A stretch of 39,387 nucleotides of DNA from CAZSNH01 sp052388455. Lineage in GTDB: Bacteria > Pseudomonadota > Alphaproteobacteria > Rhizobiales > Hyphomicrobiaceae. The position numbers and the translations under genes are program-made. This document shows positions 8,119 to 16,846 of the stretch, piece by piece. Below the pieces are notes generated by a model. It was not told the origin of the DNA, did not search any database, and worked only from the letters and a program-made list of their open reading frames with translations. The stretch covers positions 1 to 39,387 of the forward strand of contig JBQTIA010000142.1 in the NCBI GenBank assembly GCA_052388455.1. Reading direction: 5' to 3'. Positions within the stretch are counted from its first letter, which is position 1, and each line of letters opens with the position of its first letter.

Positions 8119-8132
8119 GTTTCACGTGAAAC
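8119..8132. promoter_or_regulatory. parS: parS centromere site 2 (mnmE-mnmG gap)
   Basis: A second exact copy of GTTTCACGTGAAAC, in the 85-base gap between mnmE and mnmG, 42 bases upstream of the mnmG start. The two copies are just under 2 kb apart, so they would form one ParB-loading cluster. Because it lies in the mnmG leader, ParB spreading could also affect mnmG transcription or translation; that is inference. Confidence 0.93.
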
Positions 8133-8162
8133 CGGCGGCACGACTGCAGGCCGATGGCCCAT

Positions 8163-9512
8163 TTACTTGCCGATACAGAAGCGCATGAACACCTGATCCA
8201 GCACGTCCTCGACATCGACGCGCCCTGTCAGGCGGCCCAGCGCGTGGGCGGCACGGCGCAGATCCTCGGCCCTCAGCTCGATTTCGGCTGGATTGCGGGT
8301 CAGAAAATCGTTCAGTCCTTCGGCGCAGGCTTCGACCTGCCGGCGATGGCGAGACTGGGTGATGACCGGATCACTTCCGGTCCCAACCCGTTCGGCGGCG
8401 AGCGCCGACAGTCGGGCCGCCAGCTCCGCCAGGCCCTCCCCGGTCCGAGCTGACATTGCCAAGCCGTCTATAGGTCGAGTGTAGCCTGGAATCTGGCCGG
8501 CGGGCGCCAGATCGGACTTGCTGAGCACCCGCAAAATACGGCTGGTTTCGGTTTGCAGCTCGGCCGGCGGATCGAGCACCGGCTGGGTGGTGTCGATCAG
8601 CCAGATGATAACATCGGCATCCCGGGTTCGCTCGAGCGTCCGCCGGATGCCCTCGCGCTCCACGGCACCCTCCGCCTCGCGCAGACCCGCCGTATCGCAG
8701 ACCACCACCGGGAGGCCGCCGAGATCGAGGCGGACTTCGATGACATCCCGTGTCGTACCGGCCTCGGAGGAGACGATCGCCACGTCGCGCCTGGCCAGAG
8801 CGTTCAACAGGCTGGACTTGCCAGAGTTCGGAGGCCCCGCCAGCACCACCCGGAAACCGTCCCGCAGGATTTCACCGCGGTGCGCGTCGTCGAGATGCCG
8901 CCGGAACAAGGGCTCCAGCTCGCGGACGCAGGCGACGGCCATGTCGAAGGCCCGGCCCGACACGTCCGCCTCGTCGGAGAAATCGATCGCCGCCTCGACC
9001 AGCGCCGCGGCCTCGATCAGGCGGGACCGCCAGTCCTCGTACAGCCGCGAGAGCGCACCTTTCGCCTGGCGCAGCGCCTGCTGCCGCTGGCATTCGGTTT
9101 CGGCCTCGACCAGATCGGCCAATCCCTCGGCGGCGGTGAGGTCCAGCTTGCCGTTCTCGAAGGCACGGCGGGCGAACTCGCCGGGCTCGGCCAACCGGCA
9201 TTCCGGCACGGCGCTGAGCGCGTCCAGCACCGCGCGAACGATGGCCCGGCCGCCGTGGACCTGAAATTCGGCCACGTCCTCGCCCGTCTCGCTGCGCGGT
9301 CCGGCGAAGAAGAGGACGACCGCCTGATCCAGCTCGGCCTTCGTCAAGGGATGCCGCACCGTGCGGAAAGCAGCCTGCCGATCGTGCGGGACCGGCGGCG
9401 ACATTCTCGCCAGTGCCTGCCGAACCGCCGGACCCGAAACACGGATGACCGCCACCCCCGCGCGTCCGGGAGCGCTGGACAGCGCGTAAATGGTGTCGCC
9501 AGCCGAGATCAT
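8163..9512 (-). CDS. mnmE: tRNA modification GTPase MnmE
   Basis: The GTPase partner of MnmG in wobble-uridine modification. The product is 449 residues, normal for the family. It shows the N-terminal formyl-tetrahydrofolate-binding domain (GRAGVAVIRVSG near residue 15), then a GTPase inserted in a helical domain: G1 GPPNSGKSS, G2 TTRDVIE, G3 DTAGLRE and G4-like SKSDL. It ends with the conserved FCIGK motif, whose Cys is needed for activity. The usual NKxD in G4 is SKSD, a common variant. The start at 9512 is the first Met of the conserved MISAGDTIYALSS segment. It is the first gene of this minus-strand run and is divergent from the DUF255 gene, with 119 bases between them for promoters. Confidence 0.97.
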   Translation of the reverse strand: MISAGDTIYALSSAPGRAGVAVIRVSGPAVRQALARMSPPVPHDRQAAFRTVRHPLTKAELDQAVVLFFAGPRSETGEDVAEFQVHGGRAIVRAVLDALSAVPECRLAEPGEFARRAFENGKLDLTAAEGLADLVEAETECQRQQALRQAKGALSRLYEDWRSRLIEAAALVEAAIDFSDEADVSGRAFDMAVACVRELEPLFRRHLDDAHRGEILRDGFRVVLAGPPNSGKSSLLNALARRDVAIVSSEAGTTRDVIEVRLDLGGLPVVVCDTAGLREAEGAVEREGIRRTLERTRDADVIIWLIDTTQPVLDPPAELQTETSRILRVLSKSDLAPAGQIPGYTRPIDGLAMSARTGEGLAELAARLSALAAERVGTGSDPVITQSRHRRQVEACAEGLNDFLTRNPAEIELRAEDLRRAAHALGRLTGRVDVEDVLDQVFMRFCIGK

Positions 9513-9631
9513 GCGGGTGTCAAGGAAGTTCTTGCGGTTCGATCGTGCCGTCTTGGAGTAGTAGTCGCACGAGACTTGAGATCAAAGCGCCGCTTCAGCG
9601 CCCGAGCCAGAGCCAGAATCAGAGCCACCTC

Positions 9632-11692
9632 ATGAGCGAAAGCCGTCCCAGCGAAAACCGCCTGCGTTACGAGACCAGCCCCTATCTGCTCCAGCACCGG
9701 GACAACCCGGTCCACTGGTGGGCCTGGGGTGCCGACGCCCTGGCCGAGGCGAAGCGAACCGGCAAGCCGATCCTGCTCTCCGTCGGGTATGCGGCCTGTC
9801 ACTGGTGCCACGTCATGGCGCACGAAAGCTTCGAGGATGCGGCGACCGCCGCCGTGATGAACGATCTTTTCGTCAATATCAAAGTCGATCGGGAGGAGCG
9901 GCCGGACATCGACGCGATCTACATGGGTGCACTGCACAAGCTCGGGCAACAGGGCGGCTGGCCACTGACCATGTTCCTCGACGCCGACGCGCGACCCTTC
10001 TGGGGCGGAACCTATTTTCCCCCCGAGAGCCGCTGGGGACGTCCGGGCTTCAGCGATGTGCTGAGAGAGGTCGCCCGCATCTACCGGGAGGAACCCGAGC
10101 GCGTAGAGCACAACGGCGAAGCGCTGACCAGAATGCTGGCCGATGCCGGCAGTGATCCCGACGGCCCGCCGATCACCGAGCCCATGATCGCAGACATCGT
10201 GAGCCGTATGGTGCGCGCCGTCGATCCGGTCCACGGGGGCATCAATGGCGCGCCGAAGTTTCCGCAGTGGAGCTTCTTCTGGCTGCTGTGGCGCGGAGCG
10301 ATCCGCTACGACAACGCGGAAGCGCGGCGAGCGGTCGAGATCACTCTGGCCAACATCTGCCAGGGCGGAATCTACGATCATTTGGCCGGTGGCTTTGCCC
10401 GCTATTCGACCGACGAGCGCTGGCTCGCGCCTCACTTCGAGAAGATGCTCTACGACAACGCACTGCTCATCGACCTGCTGACGGAAGTCTGGCGCGAGAC
10501 GCAGAACCCGCTGTTCAAAGTGCGGGTCGAAGAGACGGTCGCCTGGCTGCTGGCCGAGATGGTCGCCGAGGGTGGCGGGTTCGCGGCCTCGCTCGATGCC
10601 GACTCGGAAGGTGAGGAAGGCAAGTTCTACGTCTGGACGACCGCCGAGATCGGGCGCGTCCTCGGGCCGGATGACGCCGCCTATTTCGCAGCCGCCTACG
10701 ACGTAGCGCCCGATGGCAACTGGGAGGGTCACACGATCCTCAACCGGCTCGGAGAACTGGAGCTGCGCAGCGCCGACGAGGAGGCCCGCCTTGCCGTCCT
10801 GCGCGGCAAGTTGCTGGCGACGCGCGCCGCCCGCGTCCGACCCGGGTGGGACGACAAGGTGCTCGCCGACTGGAACGGCTTGGCGATTGCCGCCCTCAGT
10901 CGCGCCGCCGTTGTTTTCGATCGTCCCGACTGGCTCGCCGCCGCGCGGCGGGCGTTCGATTTCGTGCGCTCGAGCATGACCGTCGAGGGCCGACTGCTGC
11001 ACTCCTGGCGCGACGGACGGGCCAAGGTGCCGGCCACCGCCAGCGACTATGCGAACATGACATGGGCGGGCTTGCGCCTGCACGAGGCGACGCTCGACCC
11101 CGACGTGCTGACGGCTGCCATCGGATGGACCGCCGTCCTCGACCGGCATTACTGGTCAAACACCGCCGGCGGCTACGCAACGACGGCTGACGATACCCGC
11201 GATGTCATCGTCCGGATGCGCACGGCGCAGGACGACGCGACGCCCAATGCCAACGCGGTGCAGCTCGCCAACCTCGTGGCGCTGTTCCTGGTAACGGGCG
11301 ATCCCGGCTTCGGGGCGACGGCTGAGCGGCTGCTTCAATCCTTCGCAAGCGATGTTGCCCGCAATCTGTTGTCCCACTGCGGCCTGATGGCAGCCTCGAT
11401 CGACCTCGTCAACCCTCAGCTCGTCGTGGTGTCCGCCGGCGACGGCGAAAGCGGTCAGCATCTCGTCACCGCCACCAAGGCCGTGTCGATACCTGGCGCA
11501 GCAACATATCTCTTTGAAAAACCAAGCACTATGTCGTTACCCAACGGTCTTGACGGCAAGTTCGGCACGCAACCTCGATCGGTGGCCTACGTCTGCATCG
11601 GGCCGCAGTGCTCGGCCCCCATTTCCGATGCGGCCGTCCTTTCAAGTGAGCTTAAAGTGGCGCGAAGGGCGCCGGGCGCACGGCAGGGTTGA
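9632..11692 (+). CDS. DUF255 thioredoxin-like / six-hairpin glycosidase-like protein (YyaL/SSP411 family)
   Basis: A 686-residue protein of the YyaL/spermatogenesis-associated 20 (SSP411) family. The N-terminal DUF255 domain begins NRLRYETSPYLLQHRDNPVHW and has a thioredoxin-like CHWCH motif at residues 56-60, followed by the family's DREERPDID and QGGWPL segments. The remaining two thirds resemble an alpha/alpha six-hairpin (glucosidase/epimerase-like) domain, with NGAPKFP and DNALLIDL segments. The biochemical activity of the family is not established. The ATG at 9632 begins just before the conserved region; its Shine-Dalgarno site is weak, and a GTG at 9545 cannot be excluded. It opens the plus-strand block that separates mnmE from rho. 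Confidence 0.9.
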   Translation: MSESRPSENRLRYETSPYLLQHRDNPVHWWAWGADALAEAKRTGKPILLSVGYAACHWCHVMAHESFEDAATAAVMNDLFVNIKVDREERPDIDAIYMGALHKLGQQGGWPLTMFLDADARPFWGGTYFPPESRWGRPGFSDVLREVARIYREEPERVEHNGEALTRMLADAGSDPDGPPITEPMIADIVSRMVRAVDPVHGGINGAPKFPQWSFFWLLWRGAIRYDNAEARRAVEITLANICQGGIYDHLAGGFARYSTDERWLAPHFEKMLYDNALLIDLLTEVWRETQNPLFKVRVEETVAWLLAEMVAEGGGFAASLDADSEGEEGKFYVWTTAEIGRVLGPDDAAYFAAAYDVAPDGNWEGHTILNRLGELELRSADEEARLAVLRGKLLATRAARVRPGWDDKVLADWNGLAIAALSRAAVVFDRPDWLAAARRAFDFVRSSMTVEGRLLHSWRDGRAKVPATASDYANMTWAGLRLHEATLDPDVLTAAIGWTAVLDRHYWSNTAGGYATTADDTRDVIVRMRTAQDDATPNANAVQLANLVALFLVTGDPGFGATAERLLQSFASDVARNLLSHCGLMAASIDLVNPQLVVVSAGDGESGQHLVTATKAVSIPGAATYLFEKPSTMSLPNGLDGKFGTQPRSVAYVCIGPQCSAPISDAAVLSSELKVARRAPGARQG

Positions 11693-11819
11693 GAAAGGCG
11701 ATGATCGGCCGGCAACCATATTCCGGCCCCACGCATTTACGCGGCAGGCAAGTCTTGCCAAACTGATACCCGTCGTCAGGGAGAGGTTTTCGGTTCGGCG
11801 TTCGAGTTGCAGGTGCGGT

Positions 11820-12743
11820 ATGGCGTTTTTTCGCTTTGTCGTCCGGTACGGGTATGCGCCCTTCATGATCCTGGGCCTCAATGTCGCCGCCTATACCCTC
11901 GTTGCGAGCAAGCACAATTATTTCTGGCTCGCCCCGCTTCTGACACTGGCATTGGGCACGGCATTCGTTGCCGAGCGCGCGCTTCCTTGTTTCGAGGAAT
12001 GGAACGTGCCGCACGGCGACAGCGCGACCAATGCGTGGCACCTCGCCTTTTACGAGCAGGGCAACGTCAACGGAATTCTGCTGCTTCCTCTGATCGCGTG
12101 GCTCTCGCCCTTCGATGCGGTTTGGCCGCATCACTGGCCGTTGTGGCTGCAGTTCGCCGCCGCGCTGATCTTCGTCGACCTGATGCTCATGCTGCTGCAC
12201 TACGCCAGCCATCGCTCGTCCATTCTGTGGCGGCTGCATGCCGTGCACCACGGTGTCGAGCGTCTGTGCGGCTTCAACGGGCTCGTCCGCCACCCGCTGC
12301 ATCAGGCGCTGGATCTGTGCCTCGCCACGGGACCGTTGGCGTTGCTCGGGCTTCCGGTCGACGTGGCAATCCTTCTCGGCTTCGCGATCTCCGTACAGCT
12401 GATCGTGCAGCACTCCAATGTCGACTACGAGCTAGGACCCTTCGCACGCCACATCGCCATCGGACGCCTGCACCATCTGCATCACGTGAACTGGGGCAAA
12501 GAGGGCGACTGCAATTTCGGCCTGTTTCTGACCCTATGGGACCGCATGCTCGGCACCTACCAGCCCGATGCCCCCCGCAGCATCCGAGCGCATGACATGG
12601 GGATCGACGATGTACCGGCGTTTCCGAAATCGTTCGTCGGGCAGTTGATCTTCCCGTTCGTCTACGAGCCCAACGAAAGCGTTCCAACGCATCCTGAGGT
12701 TCAAACCCACCGCCCTCGGCAACCCGTCCAGCCGGCCGAATGA
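11820..12743 (+). CDS. Fatty acid hydroxylase / sterol desaturase family membrane protein (copy 1)
   Basis: A 307-residue multi-pass membrane protein of the fatty acid hydroxylase superfamily, which uses a His-coordinated di-iron centre to oxidise lipids. Several hydrophobic segments (about residues 15-60, 90-125 and 165-200) flank the His clusters: LLHYASHR (HxxxH), LHAVHHG (HxxHH), VQHSN and LHHLHHVNW (HxxHH). The start ATG at 11820 has AGGTG upstream and opens directly on the first membrane segment; the longer upstream frame overlaps the DUF255 gene and lacks conserved features. The lipid substrate is unknown. Candidates are fatty acids, hopanoids, carotenoids or ornithine lipids. It is followed 171 bases later by a close paralogue, so a gene duplication is likely. 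Confidence 0.85.
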   Translation: MAFFRFVVRYGYAPFMILGLNVAAYTLVASKHNYFWLAPLLTLALGTAFVAERALPCFEEWNVPHGDSATNAWHLAFYEQGNVNGILLLPLIAWLSPFDAVWPHHWPLWLQFAAALIFVDLMLMLLHYASHRSSILWRLHAVHHGVERLCGFNGLVRHPLHQALDLCLATGPLALLGLPVDVAILLGFAISVQLIVQHSNVDYELGPFARHIAIGRLHHLHHVNWGKEGDCNFGLFLTLWDRMLGTYQPDAPRSIRAHDMGIDDVPAFPKSFVGQLIFPFVYEPNESVPTHPEVQTHRPRQPVQPAE

Positions 12744-12914
12744 TGTCCTCTCATGCCCCCGTTATGCGGCCTGCCGAGCAGACTTAACGGGATTTTCGAT
12801 CATGTCGCGCGCGGGACAGGGACACCCGCGGCTCCTCCGGTACCTTGGTCTCACTGAGATCGAGAACACCCGGACCGAACCTGGATCACAAGGTCGGCCC
12901 GCCTGGAGGATGCC

Positions 12915-13850
12915 ATGACTTGGAAACAGACATTGGTGCGTTACGGCTATGCACCGTTCATGCTTTTGGGCGTCAACGCCGCCGCTTTCGCGATCGTTGC
13001 CGGCGGACATTCGTATGCCCTCTTGTTGCCGCTCCTGGCTGTCGTGTTCGGAACAGCCTACCTCGCCGAGCACGTGCTGCCCTGCCACGAAGAATGGAAC
13101 CATTCCCACGACGGCGACGAGCACGCGAGCCTCTGGCACGGCATTGCCTACGAAAGCGCAAGCCTCGTCGGCCTGTGCATGATCCCGATCATTTCCAGTC
13201 TCTATCACTCGCCGCTGCGTGAGGTCTGGCCGCGTGAGTGGCCGCTGCTGGCGCAGCTCGCCATGGCCATCGTGCTGGCGGATTTCGCGCTGTCGTTCCT
13301 GCACTACCTCAGCCACCGCATTCCCTTCCTTTGGCGGCTGCACGCGGTGCATCACGGTCTGGAGCGCCTGCACGGCTTCAATGGCATGGTCCGTCACCCG
13401 CTGCACCAGACCATCGACATGCTGCTCGGCACCGCCCCGCTCGCGATCTTCGGAATGCCGGTCGAAGTCGCCACCCTGCTCGCCTTCGCCATCTCGGTGC
13501 AGCTCACCGTGCAGCACTCGAATGTTCCCTACGCCCTCGGGCCCTTCGAGAAGCATCTCTCGATCGGCCGTGTCCACCACCTGCATCACGTGAAGTGGGG
13601 CACGGAAGGCGATGTGAACTTCGGGCTGTTCTTCACCTTCTGCGACCGGCTTCTCGGCACCTACCGCCCGGAGCCGCCCCGCGTGATCACCGCCAAGGAC
13701 ATGGGCATCGACGAGGTGCCGCACTTCCCGAAGTCCTTCGTCGAGCAGCTGGTGTTCCCGCTGCACTACACCCCGGGCGAAGGAACGCCGAAGCGCTACC
13801 GCCGCGAGGTGGACTTGGCTCCGGGTGAGAAGCTGATGGCAGCGGAGTAA
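12915..13850 (+). CDS. Fatty acid hydroxylase / sterol desaturase family membrane protein (copy 2)
   Basis: A 311-residue paralogue of the preceding gene, alignable along its whole length (RYGYAPFM, RLHAVHHG, GFNG, VRHPLHQ, AISVQL, FPKSFV). It has the same di-iron His clusters: FLHYLSHR, LHAVHHG, VQHSN and VHHLHHVKW. Translation starts at the ATG at 12915, just behind a strong GGAGG. The C-terminal tail is Lys/Arg-rich and differs from copy 1. The 171-base gap contains no other gene, and the pair may be one transcript. Substrate unknown; divergence in the membrane segments and tails suggests the two enzymes may act on different lipids or positions, or form a hetero-oligomer. That is inference. 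Confidence 0.87.
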   Translation: MTWKQTLVRYGYAPFMLLGVNAAAFAIVAGGHSYALLLPLLAVVFGTAYLAEHVLPCHEEWNHSHDGDEHASLWHGIAYESASLVGLCMIPIISSLYHSPLREVWPREWPLLAQLAMAIVLADFALSFLHYLSHRIPFLWRLHAVHHGLERLHGFNGMVRHPLHQTIDMLLGTAPLAIFGMPVEVATLLAFAISVQLTVQHSNVPYALGPFEKHLSIGRVHHLHHVKWGTEGDVNFGLFFTFCDRLLGTYRPEPPRVITAKDMGIDEVPHFPKSFVEQLVFPLHYTPGEGTPKRYRREVDLAPGEKLMAAE

Positions 13851-13944
13851 GCATCGGCGAATCGCCAAGTTGTAGAGAATCGGTAGAGTCAACGAAAATC
13901 TTGAAAATCGATTGAGTCGCTATCATACTGACCGAGCATGTTAC

Positions 13945-14010
13945 CCCCGCCACACTTTCGCTTCGAGCCTCCATCGCACACTGCTGGAGGCTGGCGACGA
14001 GGTGGCGGGG
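13945..14010. repeat. Long imperfect inverted repeat
   Basis: The outer arms CCCCGCCAC (13945-13953) and GTGGCGGGG (14002-14010) are exactly complementary. So are the inner arms AGCCTCCA (13966-13973) and TGGAGGCT (13985-13992), around an 11-base loop. The stretches between outer and inner arms are partly complementary. The structure lies about 95 bases after the second hydroxylase gene. No T-run follows, so it is not a standard intrinsic terminator. A structured RNA end, an extragenic palindrome or a mobile-element remnant are all possible. The rest of 13851-14065 shows nothing clear. Confidence 0.6.
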
Positions 14011-14065
14011 TCAATCCTTCAAGGTAGTTATTGGAGCGGCGCACGACGCCGAGCGTTGGCCTGCA

Positions 14066-14290
14066 ATGACTGACAAAGCGTCTCAACGGTTCGGAGACTT
14101 GGCCGGCGAGAGTGTCGCGGCGGCGAAGGTGCGATCGATCAAGCGGTCGAACCATTCAGAGCTGGCGGACGAAGACCATGTTCGCCATGCACTCAAAGTC
14201 ATGGAAGATGGTCTGGCCTCAGATCACGAAAGGTTCTTTGCGGACCTTGAAAGCCGCGTTATCGACGAGCCCAGCTCCTCAGCGTCTTGA
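14066..14290 (+). CDS. Small hypothetical protein
   Basis: A 74-residue acidic/basic, probably helical protein with no recognised motif. Its composition (MTDKASQRFGDLAGES at the start, then Lys/Arg- and Glu/Asp-rich helices) looks like real protein rather than a shadow frame. There is no convincing Shine-Dalgarno site before the ATG. Its TGA stop overlaps a TTG start for the next open frame (TTGA at 14287-14290). It may be an intact small gene or the first surviving part of the decayed locus that follows. Confidence 0.35.
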   Translation: MTDKASQRFGDLAGESVAAAKVRSIKRSNHSELADEDHVRHALKVMEDGLASDHERFFADLESRVIDEPSSSAS

Positions 14291-14909
14291 CACGAAAGCG
14301 AGCGCTGGTGGCGATTTCCGTCGATTTCAGCGACACGGCTCTTGCGCAGAACGTCCGAGCCAAAGCTGGTTCATTTCTTTTCGCGGTCAATTCCGTTCTG
14401 GGACGTGGCGGCGTTTCCGGGATTGTACGCCTGCTCGACATTGACGGCACTGTGACCGCATTTTGCTTATTGGCTACTCAACCTCGCCTTCAAGCATCAA
14501 CAGCTTGAAGAGGGCACCCGAACCAACGAAGAAAAGCGTGCCGCGATCCAAGCCTGCGCCGTGATGGCGGTCCTGCCGCTCGTCGCCATGGGGCCCATCG
14601 TCGAGATTCGGGATCTCTTCTCGAACCAACAGGTGGCGTTCAACTGGGGCGCAGGCGTCATCGGTTCGCCGCGTTTGCAGCCCGCTCACGAGGAGCGGCG
14701 ACGGCTATACGAGTTGTTGGCCGTGGTTCGATTTTCAGCCCTTTCGAGATTTCTTGACGATGCCAACGCAGGGATTGGACTTGCGTCCCGGACCTACGAG
14801 ATCAGCCTATCAGATCGCGAGATCACCGACATGACACGGTGCTCTATCACTTTGAATGCCTGTCTCGGCAGAGACGGGGTTAGCCGTCCCTGCCAAGCGA
14901 GACACCCAG
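14287..14909 (+). pseudogene. Probable frameshifted, 3'-truncated gene remnant
   Basis: From 14287 to about 14470 the frame starting at TTG 14287 reads as plausible protein with G/C-rich third positions. After about 14471 the neighbouring frame becomes the plausible one and continues through WLLNLAFKHQQLEEGTR, the hydrophobic MAVLPLVAMGPIVEI stretch near 14564, and REITDMTRC near 14820. A single frameshift around 14465 would join them. That second frame has no stop before 15037, inside the convergent rho gene, so its natural 3' end seems to have been lost. I do not recognise the family. It could be a membrane protein of about 200 residues with one or two hydrophobic segments. An alternative is two small overlapping genes. 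The exact 3' boundary is uncertain. Confidence 0.4.
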
Positions 14910-16175
<1,266 letters not shown>

Positions 16176-16250
16176 GGGAGACGCTCCGAAGGGGAACGGG
16201 AGAGCCGGCGGACGGACCGCGATTGTCGGATCTCGAAAAAAGGGGCGGGG
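16176..16250 (-). promoter_or_regulatory. C-rich rho leader, possible autoregulatory rut region
   Basis: Read on the minus strand, the last 75 bases before rho are rich in C and T and poor in G in places, including a CCCCCGCCCC run followed by six T (about 16236-16252) and CTCCCGTTCCCC closer to the start. E. coli rho is known to be autoregulated by Rho-dependent attenuation in its leader, and this leader has the base bias that would favour the same control. The T-run lacks a strong preceding hairpin. Evidence is compositional only. Confidence 0.3.
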
Positions 16251-16422
16251 GACGTTCGTGTCATCGGCCAGGGCGACCGATATCCGGCCGGGCACGCCAA
16301 AGATCATTCGGCGCCGAGCGGCCGACTCTAGAGCCTCAGCGGCCGCGAGTCAGAGTGGAATGCTCAAGGTGTAACAGAAGCCGTCGGCGATTCCTAGCCT
16401 TTCGTGCGCCGTGCGCTCAGCG

Positions 16423-16842
16423 TCAAAACGGCTTCAACACCACGAGCAGCACGATCCCCGCCATCAGCAGGGTCGGGATCTCGTTGAGCGTGCGATAGTA
16501 TTTGGCGGGGCGGGTGTTGGCGTCGGCGGCGAACGCCTTGCGGCAGGCGCCGAGGTGGCCGTGGACAGCCGACATGGCGAGCACCAGCGCCATCTTGGCC
16601 AGAAACCAGGGATCGAAAACGACGCCCTGCATCCAGGCGAGGAGCGGGCCGGTCACCCAGACGGTGATCATGGCCGGGTTCATGATGATCTTGAGCAGCC
16701 GCTGCTCCATCACCTTGAACGTCTCGGAGAGCTCGGAGCCGGGCTTGGCGTCGGCGTGATAGACGAAGAGCCGCGGCAGATAGAACAGGCCCGCCATCCA
16801 GGCGATCACGGCCATGATGTGCAGGGCTTTGAGCCACAGCAT
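16423..16842 (-). CDS. hemJ: Protoporphyrinogen IX oxidase HemJ
   Basis: A 139-residue inner-membrane protein of the HemJ (UPF0093) family, which oxidises protoporphyrinogen IX to protoporphyrin IX in many alphaproteobacteria and cyanobacteria. Four hydrophobic helices are visible. The first contains the conserved LKALHIMAVIAWMAGLFYLPRLFVYH with its heme-ligand-type His, and later come MNPAMITVW and the AKMALVLAMSAVHG segment. Translation is placed at the ATG at 16842, next to the hemE stop codon (4 bases apart), so the two heme genes are almost certainly one transcript. An ORF start at 16890 would only add a non-conserved extension inside hemE. Confidence 0.92.
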   Translation of the reverse strand: MLWLKALHIMAVIAWMAGLFYLPRLFVYHADAKPGSELSETFKVMEQRLLKIIMNPAMITVWVTGPLLAWMQGVVFDPWFLAKMALVLAMSAVHGHLGACRKAFAADANTRPAKYYRTLNEIPTLLMAGIVLLVVLKPF

Positions 16843-16846
16843 CCGA

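Noticed and set aside
9509..11149. Minus-strand open frame of 546 residues
   Set aside because: Fully opposite the DUF255 gene, with a composition typical of an antisense shadow in GC-rich DNA and no recognisable motif.
12484..12489. CACGTG as a possible third parS; same at 13588-13593
   Set aside because: Flanks do not continue the palindrome (no GTTT...AAAC); the bases encode the conserved HHV of the two hydroxylases.
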